From assembly GCF_027063845.1 (NCBI RefSeq), contig NZ_JAMOQU010000072.1:1-64000 (forward strand): a stretch of 64,000 nt of DNA, given 5' to 3'. This document shows positions 43,021 through 52,855 of this stretch, in pieces; within the stretch, counting starts at the first letter, position 1, and every line of letters begins with the position of its first letter. The notes below the pieces were generated by a model. It saw only the letters and a list, made by a program, of their open reading frames with translations, did not search any database and was not told the origin of the DNA. Source of the DNA: Thermococcus sp. (GTDB taxonomy: Archaea > Methanobacteriota_B > Thermococci > Thermococcales > Thermococcaceae). The translations under genes were made by a program, and so were the position numbers.

Positions 43021-44183
43021 CGGGCGTGAATCTCCACTATGTCTCCGTCCTCAAGCACGTGGTCGGCACCGACCCTCTGGCCAGGGAACTTGACGCTCTT
43101 GCCCCAGACCCTCGCATAGCGGAAGTTCTTGGCGAAGTCCTTGTGAATCCTCTCGGCCAAATCCATGACGGTTGAACCCTTCTTGAGGGCGACCGGAGGA
43201 TAAGCCGGCTCCTCGCCGGGGCTCTTGGTGAAAACGCGGATGATTCCGGCCAAATCGTAAAGCTCGTCCTTCAGCTTGTCGAGGTTTATTTTCCTCTTGG
43301 CAGAAACTGGGACTATTTTAAAGCGGTCGCCGTAGACCTTAACGAGCCTCTCGTAGTTCTCCTTACTGCCGGGAGCGTCGCCCTTGTTGGCTATGATTAT
43401 GGCTCTCCTCCAGACGAGGCTCTCGTCTATGGCATCGGCGAACTCCTCGAGCGTTACGGGCTCCTTGACGGTAATTTCAGCGGAGTGTATGCGCTCCTCG
43501 CGGAGCATCTTCATGACTTCCTGGATGTCCCCCTTTATGTTCTCCTGGCCGTTGATGACGATTCCGCCCATTGCTGTTCTCTTGATTTCGACCCTCGGCT
43601 TCCTCTTGTTGACCTTTATTCCAGCCCTCTCGAACTCCCTCAAAAGAATCTCCATCTGCTTGACCGGGTCCTGGGAGAGGTCAACGACTATCGCTATGGC
43701 ATCGGCGTTCCTTATGACGCTTAAAAGCTGTGGGCCCATTCCTTTGCCTAAAGCGGCACCCTCAACGAGGCCGGGAACCTCAACGAGCTGAATTTGAACA
43801 TCCTTGTGATGCATCATTCCCGGAATCGGCTGAACGGTTGTGAAGGCGTAGTCGGCAACGTCCGCATCGACGTTTGTTAAAGCCTTGAGGAGGGAGCTCT
43901 TGCCGACGTTGGGAAGACCGGCCAAAACTATCTGCGCCGCGCCCTCTTTCCTGACTGCCATTGAGGGCCCGCCACCGCCCTTCTTCATCTGCCTCTGCTT
44001 CTCGAGCTCCTTCCTGAGCTCCGCTAACTTGCGCTTTATCTGGAGCCTGAGCTTCTCGGTTCCCTTGTGCTTCGGAACCGTCGAGTACATCTTTTCAAGG
44101 GCTCGAATCTTCTCGGGAATCGTCTTTGCATTCCTGTATTCCTCCTCCGCGGCAAGGTACTCCGCTGTCACGTTCGTTGGCAT
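43017..44183 (-). CDS. DRG-type GTPase (OBG/DRG family, TGS domain)
   Basis: This 388-aa protein has an N-terminal helical hairpin and basic stretch, then the G domain with G1 'GLPNVGKSSLL' (about residues 88-98), the switch/G3 region 'VEVPGLVEG' and G4-like 'IIANKGDAP'. A C-terminal TGS domain closes it ('VWGKSVKFPGQRVGADHVLEDGDIVEIH'). Archaeal DRG proteins associate with ribosomes; the precise role is open. GGGTGAG precedes the start. A TATA box (minus CGTTTATAAAACG near 44225-44236) lies about 45 bp upstream. Confidence 0.92.
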   Translation of the reverse strand: MPTNVTAEYLAAEEEYRNAKTIPEKIRALEKMYSTVPKHKGTEKLRLQIKRKLAELRKELEKQRQMKKGGGGPSMAVRKEGAAQIVLAGLPNVGKSSLLKALTNVDADVADYAFTTVQPIPGMMHHKDVQIQLVEVPGLVEGAALGKGMGPQLLSVIRNADAIAIVVDLSQDPVKQMEILLREFERAGIKVNKRKPRVEIKRTAMGGIVINGQENIKGDIQEVMKMLREERIHSAEITVKEPVTLEEFADAIDESLVWRRAIIIANKGDAPGSKENYERLVKVYGDRFKIVPVSAKRKINLDKLKDELYDLAGIIRVFTKSPGEEPAYPPVALKKGSTVMDLAERIHKDFAKNFRYARVWGKSVKFPGQRVGADHVLEDGDIVEIHAR

Positions 44184-44300
44184 TCCTGCTCACCCCCCCG
44201 GCCCGGAACTAAAAGACGAACGGCGTTTTATAAACGTATGGTTATCGAGAATCGGCAAATTTATAAGGGTTTCCGAAAATTTTCCATGACGGTGGTGAGA

Positions 44301-44756
44301 ATGACGAGGAGCGGCCTAGATGATGTTGATAGAAAAATACTCACGATACTCCAGCGGAACAGCAGAACGCCCCTTCGTGAGATTTCCAAGGAAGTCGGTC
44401 TCGCCGAATCAACCATATACGAGCGCATAAAGAAGCTGAAGGATAGAGGAATAATAAAGAGGTTCACGGTCATTCTCGACCCAGACTCATTGGGCTTCAA
44501 GATTCTCGCCTTTATTCTCATAAAGGCCCACGCGGGCATGTACAGCCACGTCGCGGACGAGCTCAAGAAATACCCCCAGATATGCGAGGTCTACGAGACG
44601 ACCGGGGACTACGACATGCTCGTCAAGATTAGAACAAAGAGCAGTGAGGAGCTCAACGAGTTCCTCGACAAGATTGGAGAGGTCGACGGAGTCGAATCAA
44701 CCCACACAATGGTCGTCCTCAAGACCCACAAGGAAACGACCGAGCTCCCGCTCTAA
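44301..44756 (+). CDS. Lrp/AsnC-family transcriptional regulator
   Basis: This 151-aa protein has an N-terminal helix-turn-helix ('LDDVDRKILTILQRNSRTP...EVGLAESTIYERIKKLKDRGII') and a RAM ligand-binding domain ('YETTGDYDMLVKIRTKSSEELNEF'). Such proteins form octamers and respond to amino acids. ATG 44301 follows GGTGGTGAG; ATG 44286 is an alternative. TATA TTTATAAG is at 44260-44267. It may regulate the nearby amino-acid genes (putP, proline dehydrogenase), but that is inference. Confidence 0.9.
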   Translation: MTRSGLDDVDRKILTILQRNSRTPLREISKEVGLAESTIYERIKKLKDRGIIKRFTVILDPDSLGFKILAFILIKAHAGMYSHVADELKKYPQICEVYETTGDYDMLVKIRTKSSEELNEFLDKIGEVDGVESTHTMVVLKTHKETTELPL

Positions 44757-44826
44757 CCATTTTTGCCCAGTTAGGGTTATAAGCGGTCACCCATATATTC
44801 TTCTGAACGTTAAGGGGGTGGTTGAA

Positions 44827-45327
44827 GTGAAGGTTCTGTTCCTCAGTGCCAACGATTTTGAGGACGTCGAGCTGATTTATCCGCTCCACAGGCTCAAGGA
44901 AGAGGGTCACGAGGTCTACATAGCGAGCTTCGAGCGCGGGAAGATTACTGGAAAGCACGGCTACACCGTTGAGGTTCAGCTGGCCTTTGACGAGGTTGAC
45001 CCCGATGAGTTTGACGCCCTCGTTCTGCCCGGTGGAAGGGCACCCGAGAGGGTGAGGCTCAACGAGAAGGCCGTCTCGATAGCCAAAAAGATGTTCGAGG
45101 ACGGAAAACCAGTCGCGAGCATCTGCCACGGGCCGCAGATACTCATCTCGGCCGGTGTGCTCAGGGGCAGGAAGGGAACGAGCTACGCTGGAATAAGGGA
45201 CGACATGAGGAACGCTGGGGTAGAATGGGTGGATGAGCCGGTTGTCGTTGACGGCAACTGGGTCAGCTCAAGGCACCCCGGGGATTTATACGCCTGGATG
45301 AGGGAGTTTGTCAAACTGCTCCGCTGA
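44827..45327 (+). CDS. pfpI: PfpI/DJ-1 family intracellular protease
   Basis: This 166-aa protein has the same length as Pyrococcus PfpI and a near-identical start ('KVLFLSANDFEDVELIYPLH'). The nucleophile elbow 'ASICHGPQ' holds the catalytic Cys (about residue 100) and His; Glu comes from the neighbouring subunit in the hexamer. The start is GTG 44827 after GGGGGTGG. Modern assignments for this family include deglycase or glyoxalase-like activity besides proteolysis. Confidence 0.93.
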   Translation: MKVLFLSANDFEDVELIYPLHRLKEEGHEVYIASFERGKITGKHGYTVEVQLAFDEVDPDEFDALVLPGGRAPERVRLNEKAVSIAKKMFEDGKPVASICHGPQILISAGVLRGRKGTSYAGIRDDMRNAGVEWVDEPVVVDGNWVSSRHPGDLYAWMREFVKLLR

Positions 45328-45371
45328 GAAAGCGTTTTAAGGTTTCTCCCCTCTTTTCTACCGGTGGAAGA

Positions 45372-46295
45372 ATGAACCGGTGGGAGCTTATCAGGGCTTT
45401 TCTCACGGGGCCGTTAATAGAGGTAGCCGTCCCAAAGCCCGGGAACGTGAGCAGGAGGAGAGACTTTGAGGATTTGAGCATCTACAACTTTCTCGTTGCG
45501 TATCCTGCTTTGGCCGGCATCTACCACGAGGCGATAAAGCGGGCCGAGTCAATCCGCTCCGGCCTTCTCAGGCCGAACGAGGCAGGGATAGGGGAGCTTA
45601 TAAGGCGGAGCGTTGAGGCGAGCAAAAGGGTTCAAGGTGGGAACCCGAACTTTGGGGTAATCGTCCTCTCGATTCCGCTCCTCATGGGGCTCGCAATGAC
45701 GAAAAAGATACGCGAGGGTGGCGAGAAGGCAAAGCTACTCATCGAGGAGTCAACGGTCGGGGACACGATGGAGCTCTACCGGGCGATAAGAATCGCGAAC
45801 CCCAAGGGGCTCCCGAACGGGGTGAAGTACGACGTCTACTCGGAGAAGGCCTTCGAGGAGCTCTTCAGGGACAGGATAAACCTTTCGAGGATTGCCGAGA
45901 TTAGCGGAGAGCGGGAGCTCGTCTTCCGCGAGTGGATTGGGGGTTACCAGCTCACCTACAAGACCTTCGAGAGGCTCGCCGAAAGAATCCCCGGCCCGCT
46001 GGAGGAGACCGTCGTTGGAGTCTTCATCGAGCTCCTCGCTGAAAACCTCGACACGCTAATCCTGCGCAAGGCAGGCAGGGAAGAGGCTGAGCTCGTTAGG
46101 GAAAAGGCGAGAGACGTCGTGGAGGGAAGGATGAGCTCCGAGGAGTTCGACGCGTTCATGCGCGAGAAGAGTGACTTAAGGAACCCGGGAAGCTTAGCGG
46201 ACATCATGGCAGTCTCGCTGAGCCTGCTGTTTTTGGCTGGGGTAAGGGTCGAAATGAGAAACGGAAGGGCCTGGCTGGTCACCTCACAACGGTGA
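45372..46295 (+). CDS. CitG-like triphosphoribosyl-dephospho-CoA synthase family protein
   Basis: This 307-aa protein matches CitG/MdcB proteins in 'EVAVPKPGNVSRRRDFEDLS', 'QGGNPNFGVIVLSIPLLMG' and 'KSDLRNPGSLADIMAVSL', where Asn, Asp and Gly-rich pieces bind the nucleotide. Bacterial relatives make the prosthetic-group precursor of citrate or malonate lyase; no such lyase is in the window, so the archaeal substrate is unknown. GGTGGAAG precedes ATG. It overlaps the next convergent gene by 17 nt. Confidence 0.8.
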   Translation: MNRWELIRAFLTGPLIEVAVPKPGNVSRRRDFEDLSIYNFLVAYPALAGIYHEAIKRAESIRSGLLRPNEAGIGELIRRSVEASKRVQGGNPNFGVIVLSIPLLMGLAMTKKIREGGEKAKLLIEESTVGDTMELYRAIRIANPKGLPNGVKYDVYSEKAFEELFRDRINLSRIAEISGERELVFREWIGGYQLTYKTFERLAERIPGPLEETVVGVFIELLAENLDTLILRKAGREEAELVREKARDVVEGRMSSEEFDAFMREKSDLRNPGSLADIMAVSLSLLFLAGVRVEMRNGRAWLVTSQR

Positions 46296-46557
46296 AGCGC
46301 TTGGCGGCGGGTGCGTAGCCGAGGGCCTTGCTGTCTATCACAACCGCGTCCTTGCCGAGTTCATCAACTATCCTCACGGGGAGCCCAGAGAGCTCAAGAA
46401 CTTCCTCGTCGCCACCGAACTCCTCGTTCACCTGGGCCTTTATGAACTCGTAGGCCTCCCCTCCAACGAGAACCACGTCGGGCTCGAAACCCTCAAGCTT
46501 TAGCTCGTTTGCCTTCTCCTCAACGGCGCTCAGAATCCTTATCAGGTCTCCGCGCAT
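46279..46557 (-). CDS. Small conserved Thermococcales protein (DUF1884-like)
   Basis: This 92-aa alpha/beta protein ('VVLVGGEAYEFIKAQVNEEFG', 'LPVRIVDELGKDAVVIDSK') starts at ATG 46557 after GGTG; a GTG start at 46566 is possible. It resembles the small DUF1884-type proteins of hyperthermophiles, but I am not certain. No catalytic motif is visible. Confidence 0.65.
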   Translation of the reverse strand: MRGDLIRILSAVEEKANELKLEGFEPDVVLVGGEAYEFIKAQVNEEFGGDEEVLELSGLPVRIVDELGKDAVVIDSKALGYAPAAKRFTVVR

Positions 46558-46608
46558 TTTCAACACCGGTGAAAGTTCAACCCGGACGATTTAAGGGTTT
46601 TGGAAAAA

Positions 46609-47259
46609 TCAGAGGCCAAAGGCCCCCTTGATGCCGTTTATAATCATCTGGACGGCCATTGACGTCAGGATTAGACCCATCATCCTCGTCATTACCTTTA
46701 TGCCAACCCTACCGAGGCGAGCCTTTATCACGTTTGCCGAGCAGAGGACGAGCCAGACGGTAACGCCGATAAGAACTATCGTGAGCAGAACAACCGCCCT
46801 CTCAGCAACGCTCCCCGCCTTTGCCATGTAGAGCATCACCGTCGTTATGGCACCTGGGCCGGAAATCAGGGGAATTGCGAGGGGGATTATGGCGACCTCC
46901 TCAAGCGTGACGACTTCTTCATCGAACTCCTCCGTCTCCTCCCTGCTTATCTTGACCGAAGAAAGCTTGCCTGAAAGCATATCCATTGCCATCCTGAAGA
47001 GAAGGATTCCACCGGCTATCGCAAAAGCGTCAACGCTCGAACCGAAGAACCTGAAAATCCACTGACCGATGAGGGCAAAAACAATTAGGGTCACGATAAC
47101 GGTCAGGGCCGTTTTCGTCGCTATCTCCCGCCTCTCCCTCAGGCTGAGGTCATGGGTAACACTCAAGAACACGGGAACGGCTCCAACTGGGTTCGTTATC
47201 GCGAACAGGCCACCGTAGAGAATCAGAAGGTACTTAAAAAGAGTCACAACGTCCATCAT
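46609..47259 (-). CDS. snatA: MarC-family membrane protein (SnatA-like neutral amino acid transporter)
   Basis: This 216-aa protein has six predicted membrane helices. MarC family marks are 'LYGGLFAITNPVGAVPVFLS' in the first helix and 'IIPLAIPLISGPGAITTVM' in the fourth. In Thermococcus sp. KS-1 a member of this family, SnatA, transports glycine and alanine, so a small neutral amino acid substrate is likely. GGTGGTG precedes the start codon. Confidence 0.85.
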   Translation of the reverse strand: MMDVVTLFKYLLILYGGLFAITNPVGAVPVFLSVTHDLSLRERREIATKTALTVIVTLIVFALIGQWIFRFFGSSVDAFAIAGGILLFRMAMDMLSGKLSSVKISREETEEFDEEVVTLEEVAIIPLAIPLISGPGAITTVMLYMAKAGSVAERAVVLLTIVLIGVTVWLVLCSANVIKARLGRVGIKVMTRMMGLILTSMAVQMIINGIKGAFGL

Positions 47260-47376
47260 GACACCACCAACCGAGCACGATGGGCTGTCCTTAAAAACTT
47301 AATGGGTTTGTTACGTTACAAAGTTGCATCAAGAAAAACTTTTTAAGGTTTTGTTATTACCTCAAACGGTGATATC

Positions 47377-47652
47377 GTGGGGCATTCCATCCACTATCAA
47401 ACGGATGTGGAAGAGTGGGGAGAGTTCAGCAAGTTTGTTGAGAGGGTCGCCTACGGGATAGGCTACGAGATAGAGGCCATCGGGGAGTCCTTAATACTCG
47501 ACCCGGGCCATCCGCTGGTCGAACCCCTGGTGATAGAGAAAAGGGGAAGGGGCTTCGCCAAGACCAATCTGATAGAGCCCCACCACTCCATTTACCTGCT
47601 CATCCTTCATTCCATAGCGTTCTTCGGCTCGGTGGAGCTCTGGGAGGACTGA
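47377..47652 (+). CDS. Hypothetical 91-aa protein
   Basis: It starts with GTG 47377 after GGTGAT. It is a compact alpha/beta protein with paired repeats 'ILDPGHPLVEPLVIEK' and 'LIEPHHSIYLLILHSIAF'. Conserved His residues could bind metal. Its own TATA-like 'TTTTTAAGG' lies at 47339-47347. The 3' end overlaps the convergent DUF2101-like gene by 46 nt. No family is assigned. Confidence 0.6.
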   Translation: MGHSIHYQTDVEEWGEFSKFVERVAYGIGYEIEAIGESLILDPGHPLVEPLVIEKRGRGFAKTNLIEPHHSIYLLILHSIAFFGSVELWED

Positions 47653-48362
47653 GAGAGATAGACCTCGATTATCCTCACGGGCTTGGCGCTCCTGAAGGCC
47701 CTGTCTTCCACGAGAATCTTAACGACCCTGCCAGGCTTAGCGTCTGGAACAGCTGGGAGCCAGTAAAGGCCGGGCTTGACGTTGGCGGAGAGGTCATCGT
47801 GCACGAATACCCTGACGAGGTCGCCCTTGAGCTCCTCGACGACACCGTAAGTGTAGTCCCTGCCGAAGGTTCTCTTGAAGTACCAGCGGAAGAGCAAAAC
47901 TGCCACTGCTACTGCTCCTACATATGCGTAGTAGTGATAGATTTTTGGGGATGTTAATTTCAGTAGCGAGTACCCGAGAAATGCCAGAAAAGATATAATA
48001 GAAACTCCATAGTAAAAAACCCTATACGGTTTCTCTTCGATGAGGAAGTTGCCATAGCGGAGTATAAAATAGCGAAGGTAGAGAAAGTAGGGGATTGAAA
48101 CAGCTAACAGATAGAGGGGAGTGCTTGTTAGGAACACTACAGCAAAGTTGGCTATAAGGTACGTCAGGAAGCATAGCTGGAGATGAAGGCTGATGAGTTC
48201 ATTGACTGTCATGGTCTTTCTAACCAACCGACAAAGAATTCTAAACTCAGGAGGTCTTAACTGGGGAGTCGGATGTATGATCTCCTTAATGTGGTACTTA
48301 GCTTTCCTAAAAAGCTCCTCTGTAGCTTCACCAATTGAATAAAAGAAATCTAAAAGGGACAT
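47607..48362 (-). CDS. DUF2101-like membrane protein, last gene of the CetZ-pilin operon
   Basis: This 251-aa protein has hydrophobic helices around residues 62-82, 85-100, 115-135 and 140-158, followed by a C-terminal beta domain ('DLVRVFVHDDLSANVKPGLYW' split by a turn). It resembles the DUF2101 family of Thermococcales. GAGGTGAT precedes ATG, and it follows the DUF2341 gene by 9 nt. It may anchor or regulate the envelope assembly encoded upstream. Confidence 0.7.
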   Translation of the reverse strand: MSLLDFFYSIGEATEELFRKAKYHIKEIIHPTPQLRPPEFRILCRLVRKTMTVNELISLHLQLCFLTYLIANFAVVFLTSTPLYLLAVSIPYFLYLRYFILRYGNFLIEEKPYRVFYYGVSIISFLAFLGYSLLKLTSPKIYHYYAYVGAVAVAVLLFRWYFKRTFGRDYTYGVVEELKGDLVRVFVHDDLSANVKPGLYWLPAVPDAKPGRVVKILVEDRAFRSAKPVRIIEVYLSQSSQSSTEPKNAME

Positions 48363-48371
48363 TCAATCACC

Positions 48372-50762
48372 TCACGAACAGTTATACCCATAAAGAAGGT
48401 CGCATGCTCCTTGAGACCCCATGATATCCTCACCTGTCTGGGGATCTAAGAAGAATGGCACTGTACTAAGGTCTCCTGAGGATAAAATCCCCTTTGATAT
48501 ACCCCATACTCTATAGCCCCAAACCTTTGTTTTATGCTTAAAGTAGTAGCTAAGGAAGTAATAATCCGTGCTGGATTGACCTTCCTCCACTGAAATTCCA
48601 AGTGTGAGGAATAAGTTAAAGAGTTTCTGGTCGTAAATAGGATCAGGTATCATAAAACTTACAAGTCCGATGGGATAGTACCGAGTTCCGTATTTGTAAC
48701 CCATCTCATCCTGCATCTGATGAGAGAGTGCAACGTAAGAAACGTGATTGATATTACTTCCTTCGAGTCTCTCAAAAAATGACCACCCATCTTCTATGGC
48801 TATATACCTCTGATCCAGGAGACAGTTAATAAAGGGTTGTATATCATATACCGTGGCATTGCTCGATGTTAAGGAAGAAGTTGCTAAAGCGGATTTGGAC
48901 TCTATGACTTGATCTAATGTTGTAGTCTTCCAATAAAGTGTTATACCATTGAAATAGGGATCCTCAAGTAAATCAGTAGATGTGTCATACTTGCGGATGG
49001 CTATCCATTGGTATTCTGTCCTTCTATTTGCTTTTTCACTATCAGTAACTGCATAAACGTAGGTAAGTGGCTCAACCCATAACCGATAATAGTTATCGTT
49101 GTTAACTCTTCCATCAGTTACGTCTTTGAGCTGAGAATCTTTGGAGACTGAAGAGTACGGCTTCATAAGGGCCTCATAAACGTGGAAAGTGTTTATTGGA
49201 TTCCTACCCACAATCCTTGAGAGATGATTCCACCAGGGTCGGTGGATTGCAAGACCATCATTACTTTGGGTTCCATCATCCGTGAAAAGTAACATGTTAC
49301 CGGTTGCGTCTTCAATACCAACGCCAGAGTCCCAGTCTCTAAAATTCCTCTGAGCTCTCATTCTGAACCTAACAGCAAATCCACCGTAAAGATTCAAAGG
49401 ATTTTGGTTCAGCGGAATCTCAACCTCATCTCCACCATCGATTGTAAGTAAATCTCTAAAGAACTCAAACACTGCACTTCCATCTCCTTTAGTTGGAATA
49501 GTTTCGTTGCCAAAGTACATTTCCACAGTCACGCGCCCGTTATTTGGAATCGACAGCCTGAGCCACACCAAAGCGGTTTCTGTCGTTGGATCCCAATACT
49601 CTATCCAGAACGGCACCGGATTGCAGTTTGTATCATAAAAGGCAATTGAAGAGTTTGTTTGGTAAGGATCTCCGGAATATGTATTCTGAGTATTCTGGAA
49701 AATAAAGTCCAGAATCTGAGTTGTGAAGCCTTTGGCCGTGCTTAGCAGGAGAGGAATCTGGTAGTTATTGAGATCCATTCCCACGTTGTTCTCAATGGTC
49801 AGGTTTATACGATAGCCGAGAGGAGAACACCATCCCTGTGGAAGTCCCGTTCCAGTTCCAGAGGATGTAACGTTGCTGAACTTAAGGACTCCAATATCTC
49901 CGCTGTTGAGGATTATATCCCTTGTCGTCGCAGGGATTCCGTTAATGCTTAGGTTAGAAACATGATTACCAGAAGAGTCCCATATGTCCGTTAGGTTGTA
50001 CTGAAAATCCGTTCCAAAGTAACCTATAACCGTCGACGAGGTACCAACCCCTGTACCGTTGGCAATAGTAAGTGGCCTTAATCCGAGCTCTGGATAGGCA
50101 TAGGGACAGGCCCTCAGAGATCGCTGATACCTTCCCCCGGTCATTGCTGAGAATATAGGATCCTCAAGATTGCGAATGTCAACAGTTGAGTACACGTATC
50201 CGCCTGTTGAGGGTATTGGCCCTTCATAAATGACAAGACCAGATAAATCTGTGATCCTAACTTGCGGTATACGAGCTTTAATAACAATTGTAAATGCATC
50301 AAGAGGTGCCACTGTTATTTCCGCAGAACTAACAATATCGCTTATTGAGGGATGGAGGCTATACCCCTGATCATGAAGTAGCCTGCTCACATTTAAGAGC
50401 CAAGTTTCGAGAGTCTGACCTTTCATAATGCGGAAGGTATCGTATCCAGCGAGTGGAGGGGATGTACCATTCTTCATTAAATCGCGAATAGTGTTGTTGG
50501 CCCCATACGAGGGATTTATAAAGTTTCCTGTAACGGCCACGTAATCAACCGCGGCAACAACGGCCCTTTTTCCGGAGAGTTCCATAACCTTTTGAAATTC
50601 AATATTCAGGAAACTAACTACATCATAGGTCCTCTCAACCTGAGTTCGTTCACTCTGGGCTTTAATTACTAATAGAGATACATCCTCATATGTTGCTAAA
50701 AGAAGGAGGAGAGGAATTAAAAGTACAATAGCTGTAGAGTTAAGAAGGAAACCTCGCCTCAT
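48372..50762 (-). CDS. Large envelope protein with DUF2341-type domain
   Basis: This 796-aa protein has an N-terminal anchor ('MRRGFLLNSTAIVLLIPLLLLLATYEDV') of pilin-like form. A long extracellular beta-rich part contains a DUF2341-like segment near residues 310-440 ('YRINLTIENNVGMDLNNYQIP', 'PVPFWIEYWDPTTETALVWL'). It carries many N-x-S/T sequons and a Cys pair at the C-terminus ('CDLLYGYNCS'). ATG 50762 overlaps the preceding stop (TAATG) after GGAGGGAGGG. DUF2341 domains occur in secreted and surface proteins; the role here is unknown. Confidence 0.8.
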   Translation of the reverse strand: MRRGFLLNSTAIVLLIPLLLLLATYEDVSLLVIKAQSERTQVERTYDVVSFLNIEFQKVMELSGKRAVVAAVDYVAVTGNFINPSYGANNTIRDLMKNGTSPPLAGYDTFRIMKGQTLETWLLNVSRLLHDQGYSLHPSISDIVSSAEITVAPLDAFTIVIKARIPQVRITDLSGLVIYEGPIPSTGGYVYSTVDIRNLEDPIFSAMTGGRYQRSLRACPYAYPELGLRPLTIANGTGVGTSSTVIGYFGTDFQYNLTDIWDSSGNHVSNLSINGIPATTRDIILNSGDIGVLKFSNVTSSGTGTGLPQGWCSPLGYRINLTIENNVGMDLNNYQIPLLLSTAKGFTTQILDFIFQNTQNTYSGDPYQTNSSIAFYDTNCNPVPFWIEYWDPTTETALVWLRLSIPNNGRVTVEMYFGNETIPTKGDGSAVFEFFRDLLTIDGGDEVEIPLNQNPLNLYGGFAVRFRMRAQRNFRDWDSGVGIEDATGNMLLFTDDGTQSNDGLAIHRPWWNHLSRIVGRNPINTFHVYEALMKPYSSVSKDSQLKDVTDGRVNNDNYYRLWVEPLTYVYAVTDSEKANRRTEYQWIAIRKYDTSTDLLEDPYFNGITLYWKTTTLDQVIESKSALATSSLTSSNATVYDIQPFINCLLDQRYIAIEDGWSFFERLEGSNINHVSYVALSHQMQDEMGYKYGTRYYPIGLVSFMIPDPIYDQKLFNLFLTLGISVEEGQSSTDYYFLSYYFKHKTKVWGYRVWGISKGILSSGDLSTVPFFLDPQTGEDIMGSQGACDLLYGYNCS

Positions 50763-52849
50763 TAGCCCTCCCTCCATACGCGCAGGGTTATCTGGATTGG
50801 TTTAAAGAGACCGGGAATATCTCCCATGGACGCAACTTCTATACGAATCGTTGAGGGGAGTTCAACGAGAATCGGATTGCTCTGGGTTCCGTCCCCACCA
50901 AGGTTGTTGAACAGTCTTATTATCGCATCGTCAACGGCATATATAGTACGGCCATTCAGCAGATCATCTGCGGTTAGGTTACAGTAAGGAGCATCCCCCG
51001 CAAGAATGTTGTGAGGAAAGTTATCACCTATCCAGTAGTAAGTTATGTTATACCCATTACATCCATCACGAATATGCTTTGGGAAGACGTTACCATAACC
51101 AGCGTAAGCTTGGATAAAGTAGTTTATGAGTGCCCTGCTTTCTTGATATCTAAATCCATACTGGTCAACATCTGAGCTCTCAGCCACATAAGTGTTCATT
51201 TGACCAGGTACCATCATGCTATCGGTTAGTTTAGAATACGCAGCTCTTATCATATAGATGTCCGAATAATAATCGTAGAAAACCTGACCGTTCTCTGAGA
51301 GCGTGGTATACGAGGTTGGCGTAAATGTTGTGAACTGAATAGCAGTCCATATATCAACATACCAGGGCTCAGCGTTCGATGGTAAATAATAACTAAAGCT
51401 CATCCTCTGATACCTGTTGCCAACTGAAGCCCCACCATATTGGATATCATCATAATCCTTAAAGATTGAAAGGGGAATCGAGTACTTCGTAGTTATAGCT
51501 CGAGGGATATAATCTATAGTAACATACGACTGTCCATTGCCATATAGTCTGCGTAATCTGTAGTTTGTGTCGTATCTAAAATATCTTATACTCCTGTCCC
51601 ACCACGAATCAAGGGCTATAACAAGGTTAAAATATGTTTTTGAAAGGTTTTCCAACGTAAATCCATAGTTCGCAAGTCCTTGCTCTATATCCTGTGCCGT
51701 TATATCAGTTGTCACGACACCCGTAGGACTTAGTGTTTTGTGAACGAGCTCGTAGTAATTAGCACCGTATGCATAGTATATCCTTATATCACTCACCCCC
51801 TCAGTCACAAGATGTAGTGAAATTGATGTTATGTTCCCAGGGACAAAAAGTGCATTAAGATAATATATTCCTGTATAACTCTGAACATCGTAAAGCTCCC
51901 CGTACCTCTTTGCTGGATCAAAAAGCGATGTATTTGTGCTTTTTGTGATGTATTTAACATACATCATTGAACCGCTACCATACCCGAGTTCGTAGCAGTA
52001 ATTAGGTAAGTAATGCGTGGTAAACTCAGCAGTCAGATTATTATCTCCAGACGCTAAATAACCCGAAACATCAAAGTGATAACCAGCACTCAAGGGGTAG
52101 CCATTGAGCTTGAAGTAGGAAGTCTGAGCACCGGTCCTCTCTACCAAATTAAGATCCGCGCTCTCTATCACTGCATCATAGGGCAGTTTAAAGTGTGTCT
52201 CAACGCGTAAGGTGTTGGAGTGCCATCCGTAGTAGGAATAATAGTGACACCGTGCCAGAACTCTCTGTATTCCAAATATGTCGGACCTCTCAAAGGTTGC
52301 TCTCGTTAAGTATGCCCTAGCCATGTACCCCCGTGGCGTTTGGTTGTATGCGTAACCGCTCATTATTAGCGTCGCAGGTGAAACATCAGAAGCCGTGGAG
52401 TAGCTTGATCCAACCTTTCTCAAATATGGGCTGGTGTAATTGTTAATTAGGAGCTCGTAGTTGTATTCCGTGAGCGTTTTATTGAGGATATACCCCAGGA
52501 TGATTTCCGCCTTGTGGCTCAGGTTTAAATTAGGATATATCGGAGCAGTTGCCCAGTAGGTTGCAACTATGTCAAGAGGACTCATATCAGGACTCACGAG
52601 ATCAGTTTCAAGGATTCCATTGTGGATCCAACTTTGAATGACACTAGGATCGACTATCTCATTAAGGGGAACTGTTCTAAGGGCCAGTAAGGTGCTCGAT
52701 GCTATCTTTCTTGACTGATCCCTCATGTAGGTGGAGTAAACCTTTGAGCTGTTTTCAGTTACAGCAATTATGCCAGTAACGAATAATGTTATTATTATTA
52801 AAGATAACATTGCATCAAGTGTAAGTACAAATCCTACCCTTGCTCTCAT
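50762..52849 (-). CDS. Large envelope protein with pilin-like N-terminal helix
   Basis: This 695-aa protein begins 'MRARVGFVLTLDAMLSLIIITLFVTG', a short basic leader and hydrophobic helix like archaeal type IV pilin-like proteins, then a very Tyr/Ser/Thr-rich extracellular part with many sequons ('NLSHK', 'NKTLTE', 'NYTSP'). No known domain is recognised. It is in the middle of the operon, 6 nt after the preceding gene and overlapping the next. Confidence 0.75.
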   Translation of the reverse strand: MRARVGFVLTLDAMLSLIIITLFVTGIIAVTENSSKVYSTYMRDQSRKIASSTLLALRTVPLNEIVDPSVIQSWIHNGILETDLVSPDMSPLDIVATYWATAPIYPNLNLSHKAEIILGYILNKTLTEYNYELLINNYTSPYLRKVGSSYSTASDVSPATLIMSGYAYNQTPRGYMARAYLTRATFERSDIFGIQRVLARCHYYSYYGWHSNTLRVETHFKLPYDAVIESADLNLVERTGAQTSYFKLNGYPLSAGYHFDVSGYLASGDNNLTAEFTTHYLPNYCYELGYGSGSMMYVKYITKSTNTSLFDPAKRYGELYDVQSYTGIYYLNALFVPGNITSISLHLVTEGVSDIRIYYAYGANYYELVHKTLSPTGVVTTDITAQDIEQGLANYGFTLENLSKTYFNLVIALDSWWDRSIRYFRYDTNYRLRRLYGNGQSYVTIDYIPRAITTKYSIPLSIFKDYDDIQYGGASVGNRYQRMSFSYYLPSNAEPWYVDIWTAIQFTTFTPTSYTTLSENGQVFYDYYSDIYMIRAAYSKLTDSMMVPGQMNTYVAESSDVDQYGFRYQESRALINYFIQAYAGYGNVFPKHIRDGCNGYNITYYWIGDNFPHNILAGDAPYCNLTADDLLNGRTIYAVDDAIIRLFNNLGGDGTQSNPILVELPSTIRIEVASMGDIPGLFKPIQITLRVWREG

Positions 52850-52855
52850 CTCTCA